Origin: Planctomycetota bacterium
GTDB taxonomy: Bacteria; Planctomycetota; GCA-2746535
Direction of reading: 5' to 3'
Length of the DNA: 53,360 nucleotides
NCBI GenBank assembly: GCA_002746535.1
Contig: NVWA01000010.1
Span: forward strand, 126,949-180,308
Position 1 is the first letter of the stretch, and every line of letters starts with the position of its first letter. Positions 29,501 through 44,500 of the stretch are shown piece after piece. The notes beneath the pieces were generated by a model. The model did not search any database. It saw nothing but the letters and a program-made list of their open reading frames with translations, and was not told the DNA's origin. The position numbers were made by a program, and so were the translations under genes.

Positions 29501-32500
29501 ACCGGTACTATTACCCAAAATGCTAATACAGTGGCGGTTGGTTCAAGTGATTGGGTGCAAGCCGGAGGTAATTTTGTTGGCTCATCAACGAATATAGTTG
29601 TCTCTGGTGATTGCACTATGACTGGCGGAACATTAACATCATCAGCAACTTTTGATGCGAATATATATACTTTAACGGCGGGTACATTTGACCCGGGTTA
29701 TGCCTTAAGTTCGACATCTACTAACACGACTCTTTTCACCGATGGTGCCGGCTTAATTTTAATGCCTTCAGGGGGTACCTTTACTTTTACTGGGGGCAAT
29801 CATTGGTCGATAACCCAAAACAATACAGAGTTTCCGCATCTTGTTTTCAATAAATGTGTTAGTTGTGGCCAAAGCGGTAAATTTTATGCCAAAGACCTGA
29901 CCGTATTAAATAATTCAAAAATTGGTTCTGGGGATATCAGTGGCGATATGATTGGAAATGGATTTACGGGACAAGCTGGTACGCAAACATTTGTTGGCAC
30001 TAGTAGTCAATCCGTTACGGGAAATGTAAACTTTGGTAGACTCCAATTTAATAAGGCTAGTGGAACAGTCACATTTAATAATGATTTTAGGTTAAAGGAA
30101 TGTGAAGTCATTTCTCTTGGCGGGGGTGTAGATTTCACAACCTCTGAAGCGCATATTTTAGCAACGGGTTCTCATTTAGCAGGTTCAAATTGGATTGTTA
30201 CTGGCTTAGAATTTTATGATCTTAAATTAGAAATTGCTACTTCAGGCGGTGCGACCATGAATAATACGGTAGTGAAAAATGCTTTCACTATTACCCAAGT
30301 AAGTTCATTGGGTGGAGATATAGAAATTGGCGGCGATTTTATAATTACCGATGCCACTGTTGCAGGTTCGGCAACATACACTTTAAACGGAACTGCTGAT
30401 CAAAACTTTAATAAAACGGCAGGTACTTTAACAGATGGTAATGTGATTGTTGATAAAGCTAGTGGCTCTGTCATTTTAGCTGCCAGCGCATCTATCACAA
30501 ATACAAGTGGTGCCTTTATAGTCAATAACGGAACACTCGATTTAAATGGCTTTGATTTTTCACATGGCAAAAACTTAACAGTTTATGATACCTTGAAATT
30601 AAAAGGTAGTGAAACCATCACTATTGATGGCACCACAGATAATGCCGATACGAATGCTGAATTTACGATAAGTGCTACAAGCTCTACGGTTATTTATTAC
30701 GATAGTGGTAATACCGCCGTCGTTAATAACTTAGCCGAAACATTTTATAATATAACTTTCGGTGCCAGTAAAATCCATGAGTTTACTGTCGGTGGTACGA
30801 TTACGATTAACGCTGGTGGTACATTAACCTCCAATGGTACTCTCGGGTCACAAGCAGTTTTGCGAAGTGTTGCCGATGCCTCATCTGATTGGTACTTAAC
30901 CTTGAATGGAACTTCTGGTTTAACTAATAATGTTGATGTGAAATATAGTAATGCTAATAGCGGTACAGTTGTATCGGCCATCGGTTCAAAAGATTCTGGC
31001 AATAACCAAAACTGGTTTGGTCTGATTGCAGACTTTACTTGGTTAGGTGGTACCGGCGATTGGAATACTGGATCTAACTGGCAAGGTGGTGCTGTTCCAG
31101 GTAATTCAGACGTGGCAATCTTTTCCGATCAATCAGTCCTAGATTGTAATATTAATGCGGCGGTTGATGTGGACGGTTTTGATATTCGATCTACCTACAC
31201 AGGAACCATCAGTCAAAATGCCAATGTCATTGATGTTGGTGGAAGTTATTGGGTACAAGCTGGTGGTGGTTTTGCCGGTGGCAATGCTGCGATTACAATT
31301 GCTGGCGGTAAGTTTCAGTTGTCAGGCGGGATCTTTACAACAACTTCGGCGACCATGACCGTTAATAATACTGATGGAACTTGGGAAGCTGACTATTTCC
31401 TTATCTCAGGTGGTGTTTTTAATCATAACAGTGGTACGATGCAATTTGAGCCCTATGCCAAGGATACAATTGACGTCTTAACATCCTTAACATTGAATAA
31501 TGTTGTTTTTTCTGAACAACCAGGCAGCTCAGGTTCTGTGATTGCCGCTGGTGATACCATCATTGTTTTGGGTACCTTGACACATAAGCTGGGAACAATT
31601 GTTGGTGATGGTATTATTGAAGCTCGGGGTAATGTTATCATTGAATCTGGAGCTGAAGGTGGTCAAGGCAGCACTGTTAACATATCATTTCTAATTGCAG
31701 GTAATCAAACTATTACATTAAATGGTGGCGATACGACCGGTATTCACATTAATAAACCCTCTGACACGGTAAGTATGATTACAGGGTCAAGTAGTGATGT
31801 TTTAATTAATAGATTTAGATTAGATTCAGGCACTTTCACTGCCCCTAGTGGAACTCTAACAGTTGATCATGCTACCTCCGGTGCCGATAGTGACTTTTTT
31901 ATGATCACTGGTGGTACCTTTGATCATAACAGCGGGACCGTACAGTTTAATCCGTACGCCAATGATGTGATTGATATCAATATGACATTGTCATTAAACA
32001 ATGTGATTTTTTCAGAAAACAGTTTAAGCTCAGGTACATATATAGCCGCAGGTGATACACTTATTATCTTAGGATCCATGACCCACAATTTGGGACGTAT
32101 GGGTGGCGCTGGTACTTATGAGGCCAGAGGAAATGTTTTGATTACTGCCGCCGCTGAAGGTGGTCCTGCTAATTTAACTTTTAGTGGTACAAATAATCAA
32201 ACCTATACCGACCAAGGTGGTGATGTCCTTGATGGTGATATCACGATCAATAAATCATCAGGTACACTTACCTTAGCTTCAACAGCTACTTGGAATGCCA
32301 GTAATCAGAGCTTAACGATCTTGGATGGTACCCTTGATTTAGCTGGTTTTAATCTAATCGTGAATGATACCTTTACTGTCTTTGATGGATTGACCTTAAA
32401 AGGCTCAGAAACAATTACAGTAAATGGCACAACAGATAATGCCGATTTAAATGCTAATTTCTTTTTAGCGGCTACAAGCTCAACCGTTACTTATTATGAT

Positions 32501-35500
32501 GGTGGCAATACAGCCGTGGTTAATAATTTAGCCGAAACATTTTATAACCTTACTTTTGGTGCCAGTAAAACTCACGAATTTACGGTGGGTGGTACGATTA
32601 CGATTAATACTGGTGGTACACTTGGTTCAGATGGAGCATCAGGAACACTTTCAATTTTACGCAGTGTTGGTGATGCTTCTTCAGATTGGTATTTAACATT
32701 AAATGGGACTTCTGGCTTAACTGATAATGTCGATGTGAAATATAGTAATGCTAATAGTGGTACAATTGTTTCTGCTGTGGGCTCATTAGACTCTGGCAAT
32801 AACCAAAACTGGTTTGGTTTGTTAGAAGATTTTACATGGTTAGGAGGTACCGGCGATTGGAACACAGGTTCAAACTGGCAAGGTGGCGTAGTGCCGGGCA
32901 ATACTGATGTGGCCATCTTTACTGATCAATCGGTAGTTGATTGTAGTTTAGATGCTGCGGTTGACGTTTTAGGAATGGATATTCGATCAACTTATACAGG
33001 TACGATAAGCCAAGGTATTTATACAGTTGATGTTGGTGCCAGTGGCTGGTTACAAGCCGGTGGTGGTTTTGCCGGCGGTACGAATTCCGTTGACGCTAGA
33101 ATATTTTTCTTAAGTGGTGGGATCTTTGTTAGTACGAGTGGCGTGTTTGATATTATAGGAGACATTACTGATCATACGGCATTTAGTTTCACTGGGGGAA
33201 CCTTCACTCATAATAGTGGTACCTTAAAACTATCAAGAGTGAATGGATGTTGTAATAATAGTGATCATACATTAGCGATTGATAATGCGCTGACACTTTA
33301 TAATCTTTTTTATAATACGGATACCACTAGTTGGACATCCCAGCCGGTTACCTATGTGATTTCCGGAGCTTCTTCTACGATCATTGTTGAAAATGATTTT
33401 ACCATGAAAAGAACACCAGGTTCAGGCTCAAAAGTATCTGCCAATGGTGGTACCATTGAAGTGCAAGGCAACATCCTCATTGAAGCTGGGGCTAATAGTG
33501 GTACGACAGTGGTTAAAATGAATGGTACCGGTGCACAAACTTATGAGCGTACTGGTGGTACATTTCCTATATTAGAAATCGATAAAAATTCAGGAGCTGT
33601 CACTCCAAAAGCGGGCACCACTGATTTAAGTGTTCGTGCTTTTATTCAAACAAAAGGTGATTTTACGGCACCATCAGGCACACTTCAGATGATATCTAAT
33701 AATACAGTTGTATCCGGTGGGATCTTTACCTATACGGCGGGAGTTTTCACTCATAATAGCGGAACATTAGAATTTGCTAGATCAGATACCTGTTGTGGAT
33801 CTCCGACGCAAACAATTACTTTAGCAGCCACCATGACCATCAATCATCTTTCATTCATTTCATATGTTGATAATCCTGGTTGGACAGGTGAAAGAACATT
33901 TTTCACATTGGGTGGAGCCGCCCCTAAATTTATTGCTTTAGGTGATTTTAAAATTGCACGTCCTTCTGCTGATGGTTCAAGAGTGCTGTTAAATGGTGGT
34001 GAGGTTGAGATTCAAGGTGATGCTAGATTTGAGAATGTTACTGAAGCGAGTACGGTGGCGATTACTTTTTCTGGTACGAATAACCAGACCTTTACGGCTA
34101 CCAGTAGCTTATTGCCGAGCGGCGATATTACGATCAATAAACCATCCGGAACATTAACATTGGCTGCCACAGCTGATTGGGATGCGGCAAGTCAAGATGT
34201 CGTCGTCGTAAGTGGTACCTTAGACTTAGGTGGCCAAAATTTACTAACTAATAATTTAACGATTTTTGATGGCCTGAAATTAACAGGCACAGAAACAATT
34301 ACCGTTAATGGTGCTACAACAAGTGCCAATGCAAACGCAAACTTTACGATAAGTGCTACAAGCTCAACCGTCACTTATTATGATGGTGGTAACACGGCCA
34401 TTGTTAATAATCTGACAAATTCATTTTATAACTTAACCTTCGGTGCCAGTAAAACACACGAGTTCACGGTTGGTGGGACGATTACCATTAATACTGGCGG
34501 TACCCTTGGTTCAGATGGCACATTAGGGACACGTTCCATTTTACGAAGTGTTGGTGATGCTTCCTCTGATTGGTACTTAACATTAGACGGTACTTCTGCG
34601 CTGACCAATAACGTCGATGTGAAATATAGTAATGCCAATAGCGGTACTATTGTTTCAGCTATTGGATCTTATGACAGAGGCAATAACCAAAATTGGTTTG
34701 GTATAGCAGTCGACTTCACTTGGTTAGGTGGCACTGGTGATTGGAATACCGGTGCTAACTGGCAAGGCGGGGCAGTTCCAGGAAATGGCGATGTGGCTAT
34801 CTATAGTGAAACGTCTGCAATGGATTGTAATATTAATGCAGCGGTTGATGTAGATGGATTTAATATAAAATCAACCTATGCCGGTACCATTAGTCAAAAT
34901 GCCAATGTAATCACTATAGGCACTAGCAATTGGATACAAGCCGGTGGCGGTTTTGCTGGTGGTTCTTCTACAATCGACAACTTTGGTACCTTCACTCTCA
35001 GTGGTGGAATATTTACCAGCACCAGTGGTGATTTCGCTATACATAAGACTAGTTTTACCCAATCAGGTGGTAGCGTCTTCAATCATAATAATGGAAAGGT
35101 CTCAATGGGTCACAGCGCTGGTTGCTCAGGTGGGTCTGTCAATGTGGCTACTAGTATTAACTTCTATGATCTTAGGGTCTCTGTCTGTATTCAGGGTACA
35201 GTAACTATCTCTGGTAGTGATACTCTAATTGTTGAGAATCTTTTTGACTTTGATCGTGGGATTCTTCAGGGTGGTAATATTGAGGTCCGAGGGAATATGG
35301 AGACAGGAACCGTCAGCGAAGGCACTGATACGACAGTGATAAAATTCTTAGTTGCTGGTGATCAAACTATTACTACAGGCGGAGGTGGTGGGGCACACAT
35401 AGTAATTAACAAACCTTCTGGTTCTGTGTCGGTAATTGGAAGTTTTCCTGTTGATTCTTTTACTTTAACTTCTGGTACATTTGTTGCGCCAACAGGTTCA

Positions 35501-38500
35501 TTTAATGTTGCTAAAAATTTCATTCAAACTGGTGGCACTTTTGTACATAATGGTGGTTCTGTTGGTCAGGGTGGTGGTAAAGGGTGTGGTTCTGGTGCCT
35601 TAAATGTTCCTGCCGGTGGAATCGTCTTTAATAATTATACAGTTGACTCATGTGGTGGCGGAACGATATCTATTGGATCTAGCCGTGTAATAACTGTTGA
35701 GGGTACATTTACTCATGATCGAGGTACACTTAATGGTGGTACATTAGAGGCGCAGGGGAATGTTACGATTGTGGATGCAGATGCTACAGGCGGTTCTACA
35801 AAACTAACATTTTCTGGTACAAATGACCAACTTTATACAGATAATGGTGGTGATGAGATCAATGGTGATATTACAATTAATAAAGCTAGTGGTACCGTTA
35901 CCTTGGCATCCGTTGCAAATTGGGGTGCTTCCAATCAGGACGTTGTAATAGTCAGTGGTACTTTAGATTTAGCCGGTTTTAATTTAGGTACTAAAAACTT
36001 AACGGTTTATGATGGTTTGACACTAAAAGGTTCTGAAACGATTACCGTTAATAGCGCTACGACAAGTGCCAATGTCAATGGCAACTTTACGATTAGCGCC
36101 ACAAGCTCAACCATTACTTATTATGATAGCGGTAATACGGCCATAGTTAATAACCTTACGAATTCTTTTTATAACCTGACTTTCGGTGCTAGTAAAACTC
36201 ACGAGTTTACCGTTGGTGGTACGATTACAATTAATACCGATGGTACTTTAAGTGCCAGCGGTACATCTGCCTCACGTTCAGTCTTACGAAGTGTTGGCGA
36301 TGCTTCCTCTGATTGGTATTTAACATTGGATGGCACATCTGCCTTAACTGATAACGTCGACGTGAAATACAGTAATGCCAATAGCGGTACAATTGTCTCC
36401 GCCATAGGTTCTTATGATAGCGGTAATAATCAAAATTGGTTTGGCCTTTCCGCTGACTTTACTTGGTTAGGCGGCACCGGTGATTGGAATACCGGCGCGA
36501 ATTGGCAAGGTGGTACAGTACCAGGTACTGCTGATGTAGCTATCTTCAATATTGTTTCAGTTGCGGATTGTAATATCGATGCAGCCGTTGATGTCTTAGG
36601 GATTGATATTCAATCATCCTATACAGGAACCATAAGTCAAAATGCAAATACGATTACTGTAGGAACAAGTGATTGGTTACAGGCAGGTGGTGGTTTTGCT
36701 GGTGGCTCAGTGGCAATGACAACCTATGGAACCTTCAGTTTATCAGGCGGTATCTTTACCAGTACAAGCGCTACTTTAAGTGCCAATGCAAATTTCTTGA
36801 TCACAGCTGGTACCTTCAATCATAATAATGGTAAAATTGAATTGATCACTACTGTTGGAACATCCACAATAACTTCGTCGGGTCAATCCTTTTATGATTT
36901 TGATATTAATGGCGTTGGTGGAGGCTTTAGTCTCTCAGATAATTTAACCATTGCTAATAATTTTAATCACTTGAATGGTATCTTTGATTGTAATGATTTT
37001 GATCTTTCGATTACCAATGATTTATATTTTGCTTCATCACTAAATGTATCAGACTTCAAAGCCGGTACAGGCCATATCGCAATTGCTGGTAGTGTCGATC
37101 AAGATCAAGCTAATGTAATAGCTTATGAAACATCTCATTTTGAATTTACAGGTACAGGTGAGTCTTGGGTAACGGGTGGTAGTCTTGATCAAAGCTTTTA
37201 TCGTTTTACTGTCGCGACCGGTGCAACATTAACTTTTTCTGGTATGAACGGTAATAATGACCATGTCATAAATGATGAGTTATTTTTAGGTAGTGGGTCT
37301 AAACTTACAGCTTCTGGAAATGGTAGGTTTTCAGTACTTTCTGGGGCATCAGGTACAAACTTTAATGTGCACTCCACTGCAGAAATAGAATTATTAGGCA
37401 ACTGTGGGTTCACGATATGTTCTTTTAACAATTTAACAACATTTAAATGGAAACCCTGTATTTTAACGGGTACTAGCGGAACTTTCAAAACAGGTTCTAA
37501 TACCGGTGGTGGCACTAGAAATATTGAGTTGCAAGCCAGTGTTACGGTAAACGGCAATTTCCTAATTGGAGAGACACAGAACTACGGCGGCACTAGGGAG
37601 CTATTACTAAATAGTTTTGATTTGAATATTACCGGAAATTTTGTTAATGCTGGATCTCGTGGTTATGGTCTTATCATTGGTGGTTCTACTTTAACTGTCG
37701 GTGGCGACTTTAGTACAGGTAACGTGCAAGGCACAACTGCCTATGCCATTGATATCGATGCTGGTTTAATGGATATTGCTGGCAACTTTACATTCAATAA
37801 TAACGTAACTAAAATGTGTCGCTTACAAAATGCTGGAGCCATTCATGTCGGTGGTAATTGGGCTGCCGGTAGTAAAACGACAGATTTCTTTGAAGGTGAT
37901 AATACAGGTGTCTTACAATTTGATGGTGCCGGTGCCATAACAGTTACGACAGGTAACCCTGCTCATGACTTTTCAAATGTTTTAACGAATATTAAATTAA
38001 CAGCTGGTGCTACCATATCATTAGCTCAAGATACTAGCTTCAGTAATGTGGAAGTACATACGGGGGCTCTTGATCTAGCTGGTTTTGCTTTGACAGCTTC
38101 TACTTCTCTAAATGTCCACGATACTTTAATGCTTAAAGGTAATGAAGTCGTTACGGTAAATGGTACTACTGCTAATGCTGATAATAATGCTAGCTTTACT
38201 TTGAGTGGCACTAATTCAACCGTCGTCTTTTATGATTCCGGTAATACCGTCGTTGTTAATACCTATGCCGAAACATTTTATAACTTGACTTTTGGTGCTG
38301 GTAAAACTCACGAGTTCACTGCTGGTGGCACTATTACAGTTAATGCCAATGGTGTTTTAACTTCCAATGCTACGAGTGGCTCCCGTTCTATATTGCGAAC
38401 CGTTGATGATGCTACTGTAGAATGGTATTTGACCCTGAATGGCACTTCTACTCTAGTTGATAAAGTTGATGTTAAATATAGTAATGCCAGTTCCGGTACT

Positions 38501-41500
38501 TTCGTAGGTGCATTGGGCTCTCTTGACAGTGGCTACAATACCAATTGGTTTGGTTTAACCCCACCAGATTTCACATGGCTAGGAGGAACCGGCGATTGGA
38601 ATACCGGTGGTAACTGGCAAGGTGGTGCTGTACCTGGTAATGGTGATGTGGCTATCTTTGCTAATAATTCTGTTCTTGATTGTAATATCAATGCCGCAGT
38701 TGATGTCTTAGGGATGGATATCCGATTGACTTATACAGGAACCATCAGTCAAAATGCTAACATCATTGATGTTGGTGCTAGTAATTGGGTGCAAGCCGGC
38801 GGATGGTTTGCGGGCGGATCAGTAGCCATTGATATCAATGGCGATTTTACCCAGACAGGTGGTACTTTTATGACAAGTAGCGACACCATATCTTTTGCTA
38901 AAGATGTGAGCGCTACGGGCGGAACATTCATACATAACTCTGGCACGGCCGAGTTTGAACATATTGGCGGTAATGATTTCACCTCGATTACTGTCTCAAA
39001 TGGCGCGTTGAACAATGTTATTCTTGTGGCTACTGATTCATGGACTGGACACACTTATACGATCCCAGGCACCTTGGATGTTAATGGGGATTTTACCATT
39101 ACCCATGCCGGTGTTATCAATACCGGCACGATCAATGTGGCTGGAAATATAGTAACGACCGACACATCAGTGAAAGGTTCCGCCACGGTTTTGATGGATG
39201 TCAGTGGCAACCAGACTATCAATGCTGGCAATGAATCGGGAGGCCTACCCATACTGCAGATTAATAAGTCTTCGGGCAATGTGGATGCTTCAACCAGCGG
39301 CACCTTGGAGGCCAGAACTCTTATACTAACAAACGGAACATTTATTGCGCCTAGCGGCACCCTTGAGATGACCACTTCAGGTGACTTTACCGGTGGCACG
39401 TTTACCCACTCTTCCGGGACGGTGCAGCTTTCCCACGACAGCGGGCAGGACTCCAGTGCGTTCAATTTCGGCAGCAACACACTTTATCACCTCCAATTCT
39501 TTGCGGGTGATTCCTGGAACGGTCATGTTTATACAATAACCGGCACAATGGATGTGAACGGCAATTTGACGATTAATCATGCCGGTACGATCAACGGTGC
39601 TGCTAATGTGGCTGGGAACTTGACCAGTAGCGAAGAAAATCCCTCGGGCACTTTTCCGATAACCCTAGACGGAGCTGGTGCACAGTCGATTACGGTGGGC
39701 ACTTTTCGTCTACCTGCAGGAAATTTGACAATCAACAAGGCCTCAGGTTCAGCCACACTGGCTGCTGATTTGATCCTGGATGAATCTGGCCAGGATCTAT
39801 TGCTGACCAGCGGGACCCTTGATTTGGCAGGTTTTGATTTAAATATTAATGATGTCTTTACGGTTTATGATGGATTAACATTAAAAGGTTCTGAAACGAT
39901 TACTGTCAATGGCGCAACGACAAGTGCCAATGTAAACGGCAACTTTACAATTAGTGCCACAAGCTCAACCATTACTTATTATGATAGTGGCAATACGGCC
40001 ATTGTTAATAATCTGACGAATTCCTTTTATAACCTGACTTTCGGTGCCAGCAAAACCCACGAGTTTACTGTTGGTGGTACGATAACGATTAATACTGGTG
40101 GTACATTAAGTGCGAGTGGTACGGGAAGCACACGATCTGTCTTACGAAGTGTTGGTGATGCTTCTTCCGATTGGTACTTAACATTGGATGGTACTTCTGC
40201 TTTAACTAGTAACGTCGATGTGAAATATAGTAATGCCAATAGTGGTACGATTGTTTCTGCTGTTGGATCTTACGATAGAGGTAACAATCAAAACTGGTTT
40301 GGACTTGGTGTCGACTTTACATGGTTAGGTGGCACGGGCGATTGGAATACCGGTGCGAACTGGGTGGGTGGAACTGTACCGGGCACAGCCGATGTGGCCA
40401 TCTTCAGTATTGTTTCCGTCATGGATTGTAATATTGATGCCGCGGTTGATGTGTTGGGGATTGATATTCGCTCAACCTATACCGGTACGATAAGTCAAAA
40501 TGCGAATACAATTGATATTGGCACTAGTGATTGGCTACAAGCTGCTGGTGGTTTTATTGGCGGTGATACGATTACGATAAATGCGACATTAAGTCTTTCG
40601 GGAGGTATTTTCCTGGGCGGCAGCGCAACTATTTCAGTCAACGGAACCTTCGAGCAATCAAGCGGATCATTTACCTCGACCAGTGGCATATTTTATCTAG
40701 GTGTCACAGGTTTTCCTGGCAATACGATTGTCAATGAAACGATAATGAATATTTCAGGCGGTACCTTTTTGCATAATAATGGTACCTTGCGATTGAATAC
40801 GTTTGTAAGCACGGATAAAACAATCGATGTTATATTGGACGTTAATTCATCCATTACACTTTATGATTTTATTATTAGTGGGCGAGACCAAAATGCTAAT
40901 GGCGCCCATTTCGATTATAGTTTAAGCGGTGATACGTTTGTCGTTGTGAACGATTTAACCTTTACAGATGACAGTTCTAATGAAGGCATTAACGTTGATA
41001 ATGGAATTATTGACCTTAAAGGTGATTTAATAATGAACTCCTCTAAGAATCTTGGTGGTACAGCAACACTTAAAATTTCCGGGAATGTTCCGCAGACCTA
41101 TACACATACGGCTGGTAGAGCACCTGAAATAGAAATCAATACATCGAGTACTTTTGGGCCAAGTGGCGGCGTGACAAGTTTTGCAATGGAAGCTTTTGAT
41201 TTGATTAGTGGTACTTATACCGCACCAAGTAATGGTACGATGTCTGTTGGTATGACTCGATTGCCAAGCAATACAATCGCTGCTGAAACAATATTTAGTA
41301 TTAGTGGTGGTACTTATGTTCATAATGGCAGTACACTGATTTTTGATGCTGATGTCTATAATGATAAAACAACTGATTTGACCATTGATGTGAATTCTAC
41401 TTTATCTTTAAATAATCTTGTTTTCTCAGGCAAGGATCGTAATAGTCTTGGTGCCGATATGTCCTATCTTCTTGGTGCCGGGGATACCTTATTAGTTGCT

Positions 41501-44500
41501 GGTTATTTAGATTTTGAAGATACAGGTTCCCTAGATAAAATTTGGGTTAAAAACGGAACCATAGAAGTTCAAGGTGATTATACTGTTAGCACAGCTGATT
41601 TTTCTGGTGGTTCCACCCAAGTAATTTTTACAGGTACTGCTAATCAAACTTATAATAGTGGTGCATTTGAAGAACTTGATGGCAACGTGACCATCAATAA
41701 ATCCTCTGGTACTTTAACCTTAGCAAGTACGATGAGTTTAGATGCTGCTTCGCAGACATTTACGATCCTTGATGGTGAACTCGATTTAGCTGGTTTTAAT
41801 CTAATCGTCAATGATATCTTTACTGTCTTTGATGGGTTAACCTTAAAAGGCTCTGAAACAATTACCGTAAATGGCACAACCGATAATGCCGATTTAAATG
41901 CTAATTTCTTTTTAGCGGCGACTAGTTCAACAGTCACCTATTATGATAATGGCAATACTGCTGTTGTTAATAACTTAGCCGAAACCTTTTATAACCTTGT
42001 TTTAGGCGCTAGCAAAACACACGAGTTTACGGTTGGTGGTACGATCACGATCAATACCGGCGGAACGTTAAGTGCCAGTGGTACTTCAGGTTCTCGGGCT
42101 GTCTTGCGAAGTGTTGGTGATGCCGCTTCGGATTGGTACTTGACCTTGAATGGTACTTCTGGATTAACTGACAATGTGGATGTGAAATATAGTAATGCCA
42201 ATAGCGGTACGATTGTTTCGGCGGTTGGTTCATATGATAGAGGTAATAACCAAAACTGGTTTGGACTATTGGTTGATTTTACTTGGTTAGGGGGCACCGG
42301 CGATTGGAATACCGGCGCGAACTGGCAAGGTGGGGCTGTGCCAGGTAGTGGTGATGTTGCGACCTTTAATGTGAATTCATCTATGGATTGTAATATTGAT
42401 GCTGCCGTTGATGTGTTAGGGATAGATATTCAAGCTAGTTATAATGGTACGATTAGCCAAAATGCTAATACCATTTTGGTTAGGTCTAGTAGTTGGGTTC
42501 AAAATGGTGGTGCCTTTGTTGGTAGTGGCAGTGGTAGCGAAATTGATATCAACGAAGATTTTATTTTAAATGCTGGTTCCTTTACTGCAACCACAGGTAA
42601 CATGTATATTGAAGATGATTTCTTGACTAATTCAGGAAACCCAACCTTTGATGCCAATGGTGGTACCATAATTGCCAATTCTAATGGTGAACATGCTGCC
42701 TTTGATATTGGAACCCTTGATTTATATAATCTGACGATCTCAAAAGGTTCCTATGATATGGTGATAACAGGAACAACTTCTGTTAAAAATGATTTATTAA
42801 TTTCTAATACAAGTACTTCGAATGCCATTAGAGGTGGAGTTATTGCTGTTGAAGGGCATGTGACCGTAGGTGGTAATCAAGGAGATGTTGGTAATGGGAC
42901 AGTTGCTTTTGTAGGTGGTAATAATCAAACATGGACGCAAACTGTTACAACCGCAGGTGTCGGTCTTCCTGCAGTCACCATCAACAAATCGGGTGGTACC
43001 TTAACCTTTGATTCGACAAATCCCTTAGGTGTCAATGGAGCTTTTACTTACGTGCAAGGTACTACTGCTGTTGGTACATCAACGGTTGCTTTTAAGTTTG
43101 GGGGCGCTCATGCCACCAGTGATCCTAATGGTTTTACCTTCTATAATGTTACGGCGACTAAAGGTAATTTTGACTTTATTTTAATAAGTGAAATGAATAC
43201 GATCGCTGACTTTTCTTATGCTAGATCAGGTTCTGGAAGTGCCATTAAAGGTGGCTCTGTCAATGTTGGTGGTGACCTTTCCATTACCGGAGGTAGTGGT
43301 GAAACTTCTGGCCAAGATACGGCCTTTACCATGAATGGGACCGGTGATCAAACCTTGAATTCTCCAAATCGGTTATCTGATGCTGATTTCACCATAAATA
43401 AAACCAGTGGTAAAGTAACCTTACTTGCAACCTTATCCCTAAATGTGGCAAATCAAGATCTGTTCGTATTAGATGGTGAATTTGATTTGAATGGTTTTGG
43501 CCTAACGGTCAATAGCACCTTCATTGTTTATGATGGATTGACCTTAAAAGGCGATGAACCAATATCAGTGAATAGTTCTACTGCGAGTGCAGATTTGAAT
43601 GGCAGCTTTACGATTAGTGCGACGAGCTCCACGATTACCTATAAAGATTCAAGTGTCACAGCGGTAGTCAATGATTTAACAAATTCCTTTTATAATCTTA
43701 CGTTTGGTGCCAGTAAAACACACGAGTTTACAGTAGGTGGTACCATTACTATTAATACCGGCGGTACGCTTGGTTCAGACGGTACTTCAGGAACTCGTTC
43801 AATTTTAAGAAGTGTCGGTGATGCTTCTTCCGATTGGTATTTAACATTGGATGGTACTTCTGGCTTAACTAATAATGTAAATGTGAAATATAGTAATGCC
43901 AATAGCGGTACAATCGTTTCAGCTATTGGATCTTATGATAGCGGTAATAACCAAAACTGGTTTGGACTAGGTGTCGATTTTACTTGGTTAGGTGGCACAG
44001 GCGATTGGAATACCGGTGCTAACTGGATAGGTGGTTCTGTGCCAGGCACAGCTGATGTGGCCATCTTCAGCATTGTTTCTGTCATGGATTGTAATATTGA
44101 TGCAGCGGTTGATGTGTTGGGGATTGATATTCGCTCAACCTATACAGGGACGATTAGTCAAAATGCGAATATAATTACGGTTGGTGCGAGTGATTGGATA
44201 CAAGCTGGTGGTGGTTTTGTTGGTGGCTCGGTAGCCATGACGATCAATGGATCCTTTAGTCTTTCTGCCGGTATTTTTACCAATACTTCTGATACGTTAT
44301 CTGTTTACGGTTCAACCTTCTTAATAGACTCAGGCGTAACTTTTGCGCACAATAGTGGCAAGATTACACTAAAAGCTACTAGTGGAACGACTACCATAAC
44401 TTCGTCTAGTCAATCTTTTTATAACTTTGAAATAGATGGGGTCGGCGGTACCTTTAATCTCTTAGACAATTTAACCGTTGCTAATAATTTTGATCACTTA

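Noticed and set aside
39055..39480. Minus-strand open frame of 141 codons, and many others of 60-120 codons opposite the giant gene
   Set aside because: They arise because the giant gene's Gly/Thr/Asn-rich codons give few stops on the opposite strand. They repeat at the same place in each module, lack ribosome sites and read as Val/Pro-rich shadow protein.
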